44,120 bases of DNA from Candidatus Zhuqueibacterota bacterium (lineage in GTDB: Bacteria > Zhuqueibacterota > Zhuqueibacteria > Oceanimicrobiales > Oceanimicrobiaceae): assembly GCA_029261995.1 (NCBI GenBank), contig JAJDAF010000054.1:1-44120 (forward strand), read 5' to 3'. Positions 1-7,516 of this stretch are shown here, one piece after another. Below the pieces are notes generated by a model. The model had not been told where the DNA came from and made no database searches. It saw only the letters and a list, made by a program, of their open reading frames with translations. Within the stretch, counting starts at the first letter, position 1; every line of letters begins with the position of its first letter. Both the position numbers and the translations under genes were made by a program.

Positions 1-1
1 C

Positions 2-223
2 TACTTCCGGAACCGAATGTACAACGAAGCGGTGGTTGAATATCAGCGGGTGAAAGAGATCGATCCGAGCGATGTCACGGCCTATGAGAATATGGGTGTG
101 ATTTATGCGAATCGTGGTAAGTATCGGGAAGCCCTTGGCGAGTGGAAACGAGTCATGGAGCTTAGCCCGGACCGGACCGACATTAAGGATAAGATTAAGA
201 AGGCGTTACGCATGATCGACTAG
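2..223 (+). CDS. TPR-repeat protein, C-terminal fragment
   Basis: The reading frame is open from the left edge (base 2) and stops at TAG 221-223, so only the last 73 residues are visible and the real start lies outside the window. Two tetratricopeptide units can be read: one around AVVEYQRVKEIDP and one around GKYREALGEWKRVMELSP, each with the alternating small and aromatic residues of TPR helices. The tail is short and basic. TPR proteins act as protein-protein interaction scaffolds; nothing here identifies the partner or the N-terminal domains. A promoter-like sequence follows the stop, so the STAS gene downstream probably forms a separate transcription unit. Confidence 0.8.
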   Translation, partial: YFRNRMYNEAVVEYQRVKEIDPSDVTAYENMGVIYANRGKYREALGEWKRVMELSPDRTDIKDKIKKALRMID

Positions 224-256
224 CGCTATCGCCGCCAGACAATTATTTACTTTTTG

Positions 257-285
257 TTGACTTTTTTGCGAGTTTCTATTATATT
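257..285 (+). promoter_or_regulatory. Sigma70-type promoter of the STAS gene
   Basis: TTGACT at 257-262, a 17-bp AT-rich spacer, and TATATT at 280-285. Expected start of transcription is near 292, ahead of the Shine-Dalgarno AGGAG (318-322) of the gene starting at 329. The same TTGACW-17-TAnnnT layout recurs at several other gene starts in the window. Confidence 0.6.
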
Positions 286-328
286 TCGATCTATTGTACC
301 AATTTCAACCTTAGGTTAGGAGTACTCC

Positions 329-1033
329 ATGGAAGGCATTCAAGTGTCTTTGGAAAAAGTAGGCCCGAGTCAGAATATTTCTGTCATCAAGGTAGGGGGA
401 TACATAGATACGACGACTTCAGCTGAACTTGAGCATTCTTTGTCGTCGCTCCTAAAGTCGAACTCCTATAACATCATCATTGACCTCGGCAACGTGGATT
501 ATATCAGCAGTGCGGGTTGGGGCATTTTCATTAGCGAGATAAAAGGGATTCGCGAGAAGCATGGCGACTTGAAGCTTGTCAGGATGATCCCCGACGTGTA
601 TGAGGTTTTTGAGTTGCTCGAGTTTCATTATATTCTTAAGGCGTTTGACTCCCTCGACGAAGCGATTGGCGATTTCAATGGTGGCAGCGTCGCCACTGGC
701 GTTACTCTGGAGGCGCCCCACCGTGAGGCAGACCGAGCAAGCAGCGATGGAGCCGCTGTCTCCCAGAACGACACAACGGTTGACGTCGCTCACGAGACGC
801 CTGGCTATTCACCCACAGGCGATTCGTTTCTTGAAACAATCGAAGAGAAGCTTCGACAGATGATTGTCGAGCAGCCGGATGCCGGCCTGTTTCAGTTGAT
901 CAAGAGTTTGAACACGCCACGCTTCGGCAACATCAAGCTGGGGTGGTTCGAGATGCGGAAGTACTTGAAGCAGTTGAACCTTGATTCAAAGAAGAAACGG
1001 GTGGAGTATTTTAAACAGCATACTTTCGGATAA
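329..1033 (+). CDS. STAS-domain (anti-anti-sigma-like) protein with C-terminal extension
   Basis: The product has 234 residues. Residues 1-116 form a STAS domain of the SpoIIAA/RsbV type: a first strand ISVIKVGGYIDT, then DLGNVDYISSAGWGIF, which aligns with the phosphorylation loop. Ser61 matches the SpoIIAA phospho-serine, while the preceding Asp is replaced by Ser60. A low-complexity linker (about 117-165) leads to a basic C-terminal region of about 65 residues (EEKLRQMIVEQPDAG to the end) that looks like a small helical, possibly winged-helix, domain. Such proteins act in partner switching with anti-sigma kinases and SpoIIE phosphatases. Two SpoIIE-type phosphatases lie at 8579-13656, but no HPK-type kinase is visible. 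The start is set by AGGAG at 318-322. The DNA-binding reading of the C-terminus is a guess. Confidence 0.85.
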   Translation: MEGIQVSLEKVGPSQNISVIKVGGYIDTTTSAELEHSLSSLLKSNSYNIIIDLGNVDYISSAGWGIFISEIKGIREKHGDLKLVRMIPDVYEVFELLEFHYILKAFDSLDEAIGDFNGGSVATGVTLEAPHREADRASSDGAAVSQNDTTVDVAHETPGYSPTGDSFLETIEEKLRQMIVEQPDAGLFQLIKSLNTPRFGNIKLGWFEMRKYLKQLNLDSKKKRVEYFKQHTFG

Positions 1034-1142
1034 TGCGCGCTCCTGCAAATCCGCAGGAATGAGTGTGTCCACCTCCTACCTCGCCCAGTCAACGCACCAC
1101 GACAGAACTCCAACTCAACGTCACTGCCGAAATTAGGCTTTC

Positions 1143-2144
1143 ATGTTTGTTGATCACGCAAAAATACATGTTTACGCAGGCCACGGAGGTAGCGGGTGCT
1201 GCAGTTTTCGTCGGGAAAAGTTCGTGGCTAAAGGAGGCCCGGATGGCGGAGACGGGGGCAGGGGGGGCAGTGTCATTCTTGAATGCGACGCGAACCTCTC
1301 GACCCTCCTTGATTTCAGATATCGTCCGCACTACAAAGCGGAGCGTGCTGTTCACGGCAAGGGCGCCAACAAGCATGGCAAGAATGGCAAGGATCTCAGA
1401 ATAAAGTTACCGCCGGGAACGGTGGTCAGGGATTCAGAAAGCGGTGAGCTTCTTGGCGACCTTGTTTCGTTGGAAGATAGCATTGTGGTGGCCCGCGGTG
1501 GCAAGGGAGGGCGTGGCAACGCCAGGTTTGTTAGCTCTACCAATCGCGCGCCGCGAGATTGGGAGCAGGGTGAGTTTGGGGAAGAGCGGACCCTGGATCT
1601 TGAGCTCAAGTTGATTGCCGACGTTGGTCTTGTGGGCCTGCCGAACGCCGGAAAGTCTACTCTCATTTCCAAACTGTCCGCCGCTCGGCCCAAGATTGCC
1701 GACTATCCGTTCACGACCTTACAGCCGAACCTTGGCATCGTAAAATACCGCGATTACAACAGCTTTGTTGTCGCCGACATTCCTGGCCTGATTGAAGGAG
1801 CGCACCTGGGAAAGGGACTGGGACACGAGTTCTTGCGGCACATCGAGAGAACGAGGGTTCTTGTGGTGCTGATTGACATAACGGAGGGTGAACTTTCCGA
1901 GCGATATGAACTTCTTGAAGATGAACTCCGCCAATTCAACCCCATATTACCAGAACGCATCCGCGTTGTTGCGCTCACCAAGGCCGACGTGTGGCAAGAT
2001 GGCGACCCGACAACCCTGGACATTGCCGGCGTTACCGTCTGCAAAATCTCAAGCATAAGCGGTGAGGGCCTGCAACAACTGAAAGATGTCATTTGGGATA
2101 ACCTGCAGAACCCGGAGCGAGGAAGTGAAGGCGGAGCAGCTTGA
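1143..2144 (+). CDS. obg: GTPase Obg/CgtA
   Basis: The product is an essential ribosome-associated GTPase of 333 residues, the usual length. The glycine-rich Obg fold fills residues 1-158 (AGHGGSGCCSFRREKF, GGPDGGDGGRGG). The G domain follows, with G1 GLPNAGKST near residue 166, switch I around YPFTTLQPNLG, G3 DIPGLIEGAH, G4 TKAD and a G5-like SSISGEG. The variable C-terminal OCT domain is absent; the protein ends soon after the G domain. Obg binds the 50S subunit and links GTP/ppGpp status to ribosome maturation. Its 3' end overlaps the probable dprA start, so the two genes are likely co-translated. The Shine-Dalgarno is weak (TTAGG just upstream). Confidence 0.97.
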   Translation: MFVDHAKIHVYAGHGGSGCCSFRREKFVAKGGPDGGDGGRGGSVILECDANLSTLLDFRYRPHYKAERAVHGKGANKHGKNGKDLRIKLPPGTVVRDSESGELLGDLVSLEDSIVVARGGKGGRGNARFVSSTNRAPRDWEQGEFGEERTLDLELKLIADVGLVGLPNAGKSTLISKLSAARPKIADYPFTTLQPNLGIVKYRDYNSFVVADIPGLIEGAHLGKGLGHEFLRHIERTRVLVVLIDITEGELSERYELLEDELRQFNPILPERIRVVALTKADVWQDGDPTTLDIAGVTVCKISSISGEGLQQLKDVIWDNLQNPERGSEGGAA

Positions 2145-3222
2145 AGCACTCCTACGGCTTTTTGCGGTCCCGGGAATCGGCTCCAGTCGACTTCGCGCAC
2201 TCGTAGGCCATTTTCGATCCCCTGCCACTGTTCTTGCTGCCTCAAAGCAGGAATTGATGCAAGCAAACGGCATCGATGAGAAATGCGCGCATTCAGTGGC
2301 GAATGCCGATAACTGCGAATTCGCCCAACGCCAACTTCGCGCGGTAGAGAGTACCGGGGCGCAGGCGGTGACATTCTGGGATGCTGAATATCCGGCGGCA
2401 CTCAAGACAATCTATGACCCGCCAGCCGTGCTTTTTGTTCGGGGTTCCTTTTCGGAGAGTGACAGGCACGCCATAGCGATAGTGGGTACACGGAAACCGA
2501 CCAACTATGGCCGAGCCGCCACTCAGAAATTGACCGTGGAACTCGTGCAACGAGGTTTGACCATTGTCAGTGGTCTTGCCTATGGTATTGATACCATTGC
2601 TCATGCCAACGCAGTGAACAATGCCGGCCGCACCATCGCCGTGCTTGGCTCAGGCATCGACAGGATCTATCCAGCTCAGAACACCCGCCTGGCCGATCGC
2701 ATTTGTGAAGCAGGGGCGGTAATCTCGGAATTCCCTATGGGAACGGGTCCGGACCGGACCAATTTTCCGAGGCGAAACCGGATCATCTGTGGGCTCGCGC
2801 TCGGCGTCGTGGTTGTGGAAGCCGGCGAAAAAAGTGGGGCGCTCATCACGGCCATGAATGCCCTTGATCAAAACAGAGAAGTCTTCGCCGTGCCCGGCAA
2901 CATTGACAGCTCAAAGAGTGTCGGCCCGAATGAGTTGATTCAACAAGGCGCCAAGTGTACGACTTGCGTCGATGACATCATTGAAGAACTTGCTGTGCCG
3001 CTTGCCACACTACTTGAGCGGGGGGACAAACGGCAGCCCCGTGCTGCTCTCGACACGGAAGAGTCCAGGATCATGGCTCTCCTATCCGAAGACGCGATTC
3101 ATATTGATGCTCTGTCGAAACTGGCGAATGAGGCATCCGGAGCGCTGTTATCCACTCTTCTTTCGCTTGAACTAAAAGATGTCGTCAGGCAACTCCCGGG
3201 CAAAATGTTTGTCAAGATTTAA
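2125..3222 (+). CDS. dprA: DNA-processing protein DprA
   Basis: DprA/Smf loads RecA onto incoming single-stranded DNA during natural transformation. The order is an N-terminal helix-hairpin-helix region (LFAVPGIGSSRLRAL), the Rossmann-like DprA domain (AIVGTRKPTNYGR, IVSGLAYGIDTIAH, GSGIDRIYP, SEFPMGTGPDRTNFPRRNRII, EAGEKSGALITA, VFAVPGNI) and a C-terminal winged-helix-like segment. I place the start at GTG 2125, with GGAG at 2114-2117, because this removes most of the overlap with obg (leaving 20 bp) and gives 365 residues. An in-frame ATG at 2086 is the alternative. Presence of dprA suggests, but does not prove, competence for DNA uptake. Confidence 0.96.
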   Translation: MKAEQLEALLRLFAVPGIGSSRLRALVGHFRSPATVLAASKQELMQANGIDEKCAHSVANADNCEFAQRQLRAVESTGAQAVTFWDAEYPAALKTIYDPPAVLFVRGSFSESDRHAIAIVGTRKPTNYGRAATQKLTVELVQRGLTIVSGLAYGIDTIAHANAVNNAGRTIAVLGSGIDRIYPAQNTRLADRICEAGAVISEFPMGTGPDRTNFPRRNRIICGLALGVVVVEAGEKSGALITAMNALDQNREVFAVPGNIDSSKSVGPNELIQQGAKCTTCVDDIIEELAVPLATLLERGDKRQPRAALDTEESRIMALLSEDAIHIDALSKLANEASGALLSTLLSLELKDVVRQLPGKMFVKI

Positions 3223-3223
3223 G

Positions 3224-3252
3224 TTGACTTGAAGCCATATATTTAGTATCTT
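3224..3252 (+). promoter_or_regulatory. Sigma70-type promoter of the tRNA-Ser/gltX unit
   Basis: TTGACT at 3224-3229 starts immediately after the dprA stop, followed by a 17-bp spacer and TATCTT at 3247-3252. It lies 27 bp before the first tRNA and probably drives both tRNA-Ser genes, gltX and tRNA-Gln. Confidence 0.6.
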
Positions 3253-3278
3253 AGCCAGCTTTTTTCGAAATCAGACTC

Positions 3279-3362
3279 GGAGGGCTAGTCTAATTAGGTA
3301 AGGCAGCGGTCTTGAAAACCGCCGGGTTTACGCCCTTGGGGGTTCGATTCCCTCGCCCTCCG
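3279..3362 (+). tRNA. tRNA-Ser (anticodon TGA)
   Basis: Acceptor GGAGGGC (3279-3285) pairs with GCCCTCC (3355-3361), discriminator G3362. The anticodon arm GCGGT-CTTGAAA-ACCGC gives anticodon TGA, reading UCA. A long variable arm (class II tRNA) and a T-loop TTCGATT are present. CCA is not encoded and must be added after transcription. Confidence 0.95.
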
Positions 3363-3408
3363 CATGTTCTCTGATAATATTGTATTTTGCACAAAGTTCA
3401 GTAGTCAC

Positions 3409-3495
3409 GGAGAGGTGGCCGAGCGGCTGAAGGCACAGGTTTGCTAAACCTGCGTAGGGGCAACTCTACCGAGGGTTCGAATCCCTCCCTCTCCG
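3409..3495 (+). tRNA. tRNA-Ser (anticodon GCT)
   Basis: Acceptor GGAGAGG (3409-3415) pairs with CCTCTCC (3488-3494), discriminator G3495. Anticodon arm CAGGT-TTGCTAA-ACCTG gives GCT, reading AGC/AGU. The long variable arm is typical of tRNA-Ser, and the T-loop is TTCGAAT. CCA is not encoded. Only 7 bp separate its 3' end from the gltX start, so the gltX mRNA must be released by tRNA 3' processing. Confidence 0.96.
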
Positions 3496-3502
3496 CATTT
3501 TT

Positions 3503-5014
3503 TTGTCCAAAACGAATTATGACCTGCAATTGTCACCCGTAAAATCAAATATCAGAATACGTTTCGCACCAAGCCCGACCGGCTACCTCCATGTTGGCGG
3601 GGCAAGAACAGCCATCTTCAATTGGCTCTTTGCTCGCAAGTACGGAGGGAGTTTTTTGCTTCGCATCGAGGACACGGATGTAGAGCGCTCCGGTACGGAC
3701 ATGGTGGAAGCAATTCTGCAGAGCATGCGTTGGTTGGGGCTGGACTGGGATGAAGAAGTTGTCCGGCAATCGGACAGGCTCGATATTTATAGCAAGCACA
3801 TCGACGAGTTGATTGATGGCGGCCATGCCTACAAATGCTTTTGCACCAAGGAAGAGCTTGATCGCCGCCGAGAGGCTACCAACGACAAAAAGCAAGACTA
3901 CAAATACCGCCACGACAGGACTTGCTTGAAGCGCGATACGGATCAAATTGCTTCTCTGGAGCGAGAAGGTCGGCCATTTGTGGTTCGTCTCAAATTGCCG
4001 ATGGGGGTCACATCTTTTCACGATGAAATCTACGGCGACATTAAAGTTGACCATCGTCAATTGGACGACTTCATTCTTTTGCGTTCAGATGGCTATCCGA
4101 CCTACCATTTTGCCGTAGTTGTGGACGACCATGAAATGAATATCACGCACGTCCTGCGCGGCGAGGATCATGTGTCAAATACTCCGAAGCATATTCTCAT
4201 TTACCAGGCATTTGGCTGGCAGTTGCCGGTTTACGCGCATCTGCCCATGATCTTGGGCCCGGACAAAAAACGATTGAGTAAACGGCACGGAGCAACATCA
4301 GTCGGAGAATATGAAAGGGCAGGCTATCTTCCCGAAACCATGCTCAATTTCCTCTCGCTTCTGGGTTGGTCTTCCGGCGACGATCGTGAATTGTTCAATC
4401 GAAGTGAGTTAGTGCAACACTTTAGTTTGGACGGCATCGCCAAAAAGAGCGCTGTTTTCGATGACAAGAAACTCGAGTGGATGAATGGGCAGTACATCAT
4501 GCAGCTTTCCGACCAGGAATTGTTGCAACTGACGCTGCCATACCTTAAGTCAAGCGCTTTGTTGGACGATGAGTTTGTTGCCAGGAATCGACCTTACCTT
4601 GACCGAGTCGTCGCTTTGCTTAAGCATCGACTGAAACGCATTGGCGATGTCGTGGCCATGAGTGGCTATTTCTTCCAGGATCCGGGTGAGTTTGAGGAAA
4701 AAGCCGTCAGAAAATACTGGCAAGATAGCGAAATTTGTGCTAAATTGGCCCTGCTCAGCACCAGATTGCAGGAGCTGACGGAATTTGATGGCGAACACAT
4801 CGAATCCGTAATGCGGACTCTGGCGGAGGAACTGGAGACAAGCGCCGGCAAGCTGATACACCCGGCCCGTCTGGCCCTAACGGGTGTATCCTTCAGCCCA
4901 AGCATGTTTGAAGTGATGGAGTTACTCGGTAAGGAAACTGTTCTGCGGCGGCTACAAGCAGCGATGGAATACGTTAAGGCAAACCGTGTGACTCAGGAGA
5001 CGCCAGGTAGTTAG
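3503..5014 (+). CDS. gltX: Glutamyl-tRNA synthetase
   Basis: This is a class Ic aminoacyl-tRNA synthetase of 503 residues that charges tRNA-Glu. The HIGH signature appears as PSPTGYLHVGG near residue 25 and the KMSKS signature as KKRLSKRHG near residue 255. The catalytic region (RIEDTD, LRGEDH) and the anticodon-binding helical C-terminus are complete. The annotated start is a TTG at 3503, 8 bp after the upstream tRNA and without a recognisable Shine-Dalgarno; a TTG at 3530 is an in-frame alternative that still keeps the catalytic core. A tRNA-Gln follows directly, so synthetase and tRNAs share one transcript. Whether the enzyme is discriminating or also charges tRNA-Gln cannot be told here. 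Confidence 0.95.
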   Translation: MSKTNYDLQLSPVKSNIRIRFAPSPTGYLHVGGARTAIFNWLFARKYGGSFLLRIEDTDVERSGTDMVEAILQSMRWLGLDWDEEVVRQSDRLDIYSKHIDELIDGGHAYKCFCTKEELDRRREATNDKKQDYKYRHDRTCLKRDTDQIASLEREGRPFVVRLKLPMGVTSFHDEIYGDIKVDHRQLDDFILLRSDGYPTYHFAVVVDDHEMNITHVLRGEDHVSNTPKHILIYQAFGWQLPVYAHLPMILGPDKKRLSKRHGATSVGEYERAGYLPETMLNFLSLLGWSSGDDRELFNRSELVQHFSLDGIAKKSAVFDDKKLEWMNGQYIMQLSDQELLQLTLPYLKSSALLDDEFVARNRPYLDRVVALLKHRLKRIGDVVAMSGYFFQDPGEFEEKAVRKYWQDSEICAKLALLSTRLQELTEFDGEHIESVMRTLAEELETSAGKLIHPARLALTGVSFSPSMFEVMELLGKETVLRRLQAAMEYVKANRVTQETPGS

Positions 5015-5020
5015 TCATTC

Positions 5021-5091
5021 TGGGGTGTCGTCCAACGGCAAGACACGCGACTCTGGATCGTGGAATCGGGGTTCGAATCCCTGCACCCCAG
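5021..5091 (+). tRNA. tRNA-Gln (anticodon CTG)
   Basis: Acceptor TGGGGTG (5021-5027) pairs with CACCCCA (5084-5090), discriminator G5091. The weak U1-A72 pair is typical of tRNA-Gln. The anticodon loop CTCTGGA gives anticodon CTG; the T-loop is TTCGAAT. CCA is not encoded. Confidence 0.93.
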
Positions 5092-5100
5092 CAACTGAAG

Positions 5101-5137
5101 GCGCATCACGCTAATACCGCGGATGCGCTTTTTTTTT
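5101..5137 (+). terminator. Intrinsic terminator after gltX-tRNA-Gln
   Basis: Perfect stem GCGCATC (5101-5107) / GATGCGC (5122-5128) followed by nine T residues (5129-5137). It lies 10 bp beyond tRNA-Gln and closes the tRNA-gltX unit. Confidence 0.92.
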
Positions 5138-5262
5138 GGTATGAATTTGCCCGCCATCATTTGATTTTTGCATCGATGCACTTGCTGCTCAGCAATTTAT
5201 AGTCGCCAAGAACATCTATCAACCCTGTTGTGTATTGAGCGTCCAAATGGAAGGACAGGTTA

Positions 5263-5727
5263 ATGAAGATTTGGATCTTTTTCGCCCTCGGAATACTTAC
5301 GCTGGCTGCCTCATGTGAGAATTCCGACAGCAGTTCTGGTGAGGTGGTTTCGGCAAAGAGTGAGATACGGGCCCGAAACCAAGCCTGGATCAGAGCTGAG
5401 GCCGGCAAGAACCTCGAGGCAACGTTGGGTTTTATTGCCGAGGATGGCGTTTATCTTGCGAATGATTGGCCCACAATGCGTGGTCATGAGGAGGTCTCTC
5501 GTTTTCTGAACGCGGCGTTCGCCATGGAAATCGATACGATTACCGGCGGGCCAGACTTCATAAAAGTTGCACGCTCCGGCGAATTGGCCTATGAAGTCGG
5601 CCACACAGAAGTTGCGGTGAGCGCCGCTAAAGGGGACACGGTGTACAAAACGCACTATCTTGTGGTTTGGGAGAAGCAGAGCGGCGTCTGGAAGGCTGCG
5701 GCAACTAGCATAAGCGGCGTGCGGTAG
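5263..5727 (+). CDS. NTF2-like (SnoaL/DUF4440-type) lipoprotein
   Basis: The product has 154 residues. An N-terminal hydrophobic signal ends in LTLAASC with Cys18, which fits a lipoprotein signal peptide with a slightly relaxed lipobox. The mature part matches the cystatin-like NTF2 fold seen in DUF4440/SgcJ proteins: a first helix IRARNQAWIRAEAGKNLEA, then FIAEDGVYLAND, MRGHEEVSRFL and a C-terminal sheet ending THYLVVWEKQSGVWKAAA. Members are small ligand-binding or enzyme-like domains, and the substrate cannot be inferred. Start supported by AAGGACAGG just upstream. It stands alone between the gltX terminator and a convergent minus-strand operon. Confidence 0.8.
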   Translation: MKIWIFFALGILTLAASCENSDSSSGEVVSAKSEIRARNQAWIRAEAGKNLEATLGFIAEDGVYLANDWPTMRGHEEVSRFLNAAFAMEIDTITGGPDFIKVARSGELAYEVGHTEVAVSAAKGDTVYKTHYLVVWEKQSGVWKAAATSISGVR

Positions 5728-5811
5728 GGTTCCCTCTGAGCGCTGAATCTGGTTTGCGCTGCACGAATTCTGGCTGCTTAGCTGTGATGGGTTACACTCT
5801 GATGCGCTGGC

Positions 5812-7032
5812 CTAATCCTGTTTGAAGTTCTTCAACCAGCCACGCGCGACTATCAGCCACTCTGTCTCGGTTTCCATGGTCAGATAGCGCTCCATTGCTG
5901 AGACGGCGTTTTCATTCTGACCAAGCTTACGATAGGCGAGAGCTAGGTTGTAAAAACCCTCACGCAATTGCGGATCTGTCGTAATGGCTGCTTGAAAGAG
6001 GTCAGCAGCAACCCGCCACTGCTCTCTCGAAAAGGCAACCAGGCCGCGCGTATTTTGTGCCACCGGTGATTCCCAGGTCGCACTATCCAGTTTCTGCAAG
6101 TACAACTCAGTGTGGTCGAGCTGGTTATTTATAAAGAAAATTTGAGCCTGTATCAGGTAAGCGTCATTGTGATCTGCGCCGTTTTGCAGAGCCTCTCTGC
6201 CTTTCTTCAGGGCATCCTCTAGGTATCGGTTTTTCTCATTCTCGATTAAAAGCTGTGGTTGGTCTGATTCCTGATCCCGAACCTCGTCTGGTACGGCTCG
6301 CTCACCCAGAGTCAGTTCAAGCCCCGTGGAACCATAGCCCCCGCTCAGCCGTGGGACTTCGTCTTTATGAATCCTGTAGTTTGTTAGCAGGAGCGTCGAT
6401 GCGCTGTTGAGTTTGTAGGTGGTCCGAAAAAAGGTGATTGCAGATTGGGTGAGCAAACCGATGAGGAGTGCGGCGAAAGCCAGACCCGTAGCCGGCTTGA
6501 GCCACGACAACCACTCGAAGCTGTCTCTTGAACTCTGCGGTGTTCTCGGAGGGCCTACCTGGATGTCGCGGACTGGCGTTTCAGTCGTTGTTTTGTTTGC
6601 ATCGCTCACGGGCGAAACAGCCTCAGCGCCGGTGACGATTTGGAGAACCTCTCCTTCAGACAGAAGAGCCTCGGCGCACAGGCTCTGAGATTCATCTGTG
6701 CCCATTTGCATGTCTTCCAAAATACTTTCGACCATTTTGGATGTGGGCACATTGAGTTCGTTGATCAAAATGTAGTTGTCTTCTGCCGTCATATTGCCTG
6801 AGTAGAAGCGGAGAAGAAACTCGTTGCGCTCCGCAATTCGCAGCTTTCGATATGTCTTATCCAGTTGGGTCCGGCTAAAAGCATGCTGTTTCTTGGAGCG
6901 GTCGAGCAACTGCAACAGGCTTTCGTAGTCCGGCGCCTGACGGCGTCGTTTTTCGAATTTGCTCAAGAGAGTCTGGCTGGCAGTGTCTTCGAGATAGTCG
7001 ATGATTTCTTCTGTGGAGAAGCGTCCCGTCAC
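5812..7032 (-). CDS. Single-pass membrane TPR protein, putative anti-sigma partner
   Basis: The product has 406 residues. The N-terminal cytoplasmic part (1-175) is charged and predicted helical, with no zinc-finger motif that I can see. One membrane span lies at about 177-205 (GLAFAALLIGLLTQSAITFF). The C-terminal part carries TPR-like helices, clearest at EGFYNLALAYRKLGQNENAVSAMERYL. It starts with GTG and shares the four bases GTGA with the stop of the gene before it, so the two are translationally coupled. Placement at the end of a sigma-like operon and the cytoplasm-membrane-periplasm layout suggest an anti-sigma or sensor role. That is inference from position and topology, not from a recognised anti-sigma domain. 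Confidence 0.75.
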   Translation of the reverse strand: MTGRFSTEEIIDYLEDTASQTLLSKFEKRRRQAPDYESLLQLLDRSKKQHAFSRTQLDKTYRKLRIAERNEFLLRFYSGNMTAEDNYILINELNVPTSKMVESILEDMQMGTDESQSLCAEALLSEGEVLQIVTGAEAVSPVSDANKTTTETPVRDIQVGPPRTPQSSRDSFEWLSWLKPATGLAFAALLIGLLTQSAITFFRTTYKLNSASTLLLTNYRIHKDEVPRLSGGYGSTGLELTLGERAVPDEVRDQESDQPQLLIENEKNRYLEDALKKGREALQNGADHNDAYLIQAQIFFINNQLDHTELYLQKLDSATWESPVAQNTRGLVAFSREQWRVAADLFQAAITTDPQLREGFYNLALAYRKLGQNENAVSAMERYLTMETETEWLIVARGWLKNFKQD

Positions 7033-7421
7033 GGCTGGTCCTCCTCGTTCATTTTTTGTGCAATCTTGTCATTCATGTCGGAGAAGTCCCGCCAGATACC
7101 GGCAATTTCCTGAAAGCGCTCGAAATCAAGCACCATGCCTTCAAACAGCTCCTGACAATCACAGTCATCCGGAGTACTCATGAAGGTTGACATGAAATAA
7201 TCTTCCAGGGCTTGCCGAGATGGATTTTGGGGGCCAGGGAAGGACACGGATGTTGTTGCATTACTGCTGAGTTTTTGCCACCGGTTTCGCGTCTGTTGCA
7301 GGGTCAGTTGTGCTTCAGGGTGAAGCTCGAAACGGACAGCGGCTTTTGGGGGTTGAGCTGCGCTATCTAACTCATGTCTTACGATTGCCATGGCATGACC
7401 GAAACTAAAGATCGTGTCCAT
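7029..7421 (-). CDS. Unknown small protein in the sigma-like operon
   Basis: The product has 130 residues and is not recognised. It has no signal peptide or membrane span and is largely polar, with a C-terminal acidic helix. A cysteine pair (DCDCQELFEG) near residue 87 could bind metal but is isolated. Upstream AGGAAAAGGAT gives a good ribosome binding site. Its stop overlaps the start of the TPR gene by four bases, so it is probably needed in fixed ratio with that protein. A partner or modulator of the sigma-like factor is possible but unproven. Confidence 0.65.
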   Translation of the reverse strand: MDTIFSFGHAMAIVRHELDSAAQPPKAAVRFELHPEAQLTLQQTRNRWQKLSSNATTSVSFPGPQNPSRQALEDYFMSTFMSTPDDCDCQELFEGMVLDFERFQEIAGIWRDFSDMNDKIAQKMNEEDQP

Positions 7422-7468
7422 CTATCCTTTTCCTGCGGTTCTCTCCAGACTAGGGTCCGGCCTGTCCG

Positions 7469-7506
7469 GACTTGACCTATTCTCTACTTATAGAGTATGT
7501 CAAGTC
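7469..7506. repeat. Nested inverted repeat inside the sigma-like operon
   Basis: Outer arms GACTTGAC (7469-7476) and GTCAAGTC (7499-7506) enclose inner arms CTCTA (7482-7486) and TAGAG (7491-7495) around the 4-base centre CTTA. It sits in the 95-bp spacer between the sigma-like gene and the next cistron. It could act as a protein-binding palindrome or an RNA hairpin that sets relative expression. On the minus strand the outer arm also supplies a TTGACA hexamer. Confidence 0.6.
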
Positions 7507-7516
7507 GATTTTTGTC

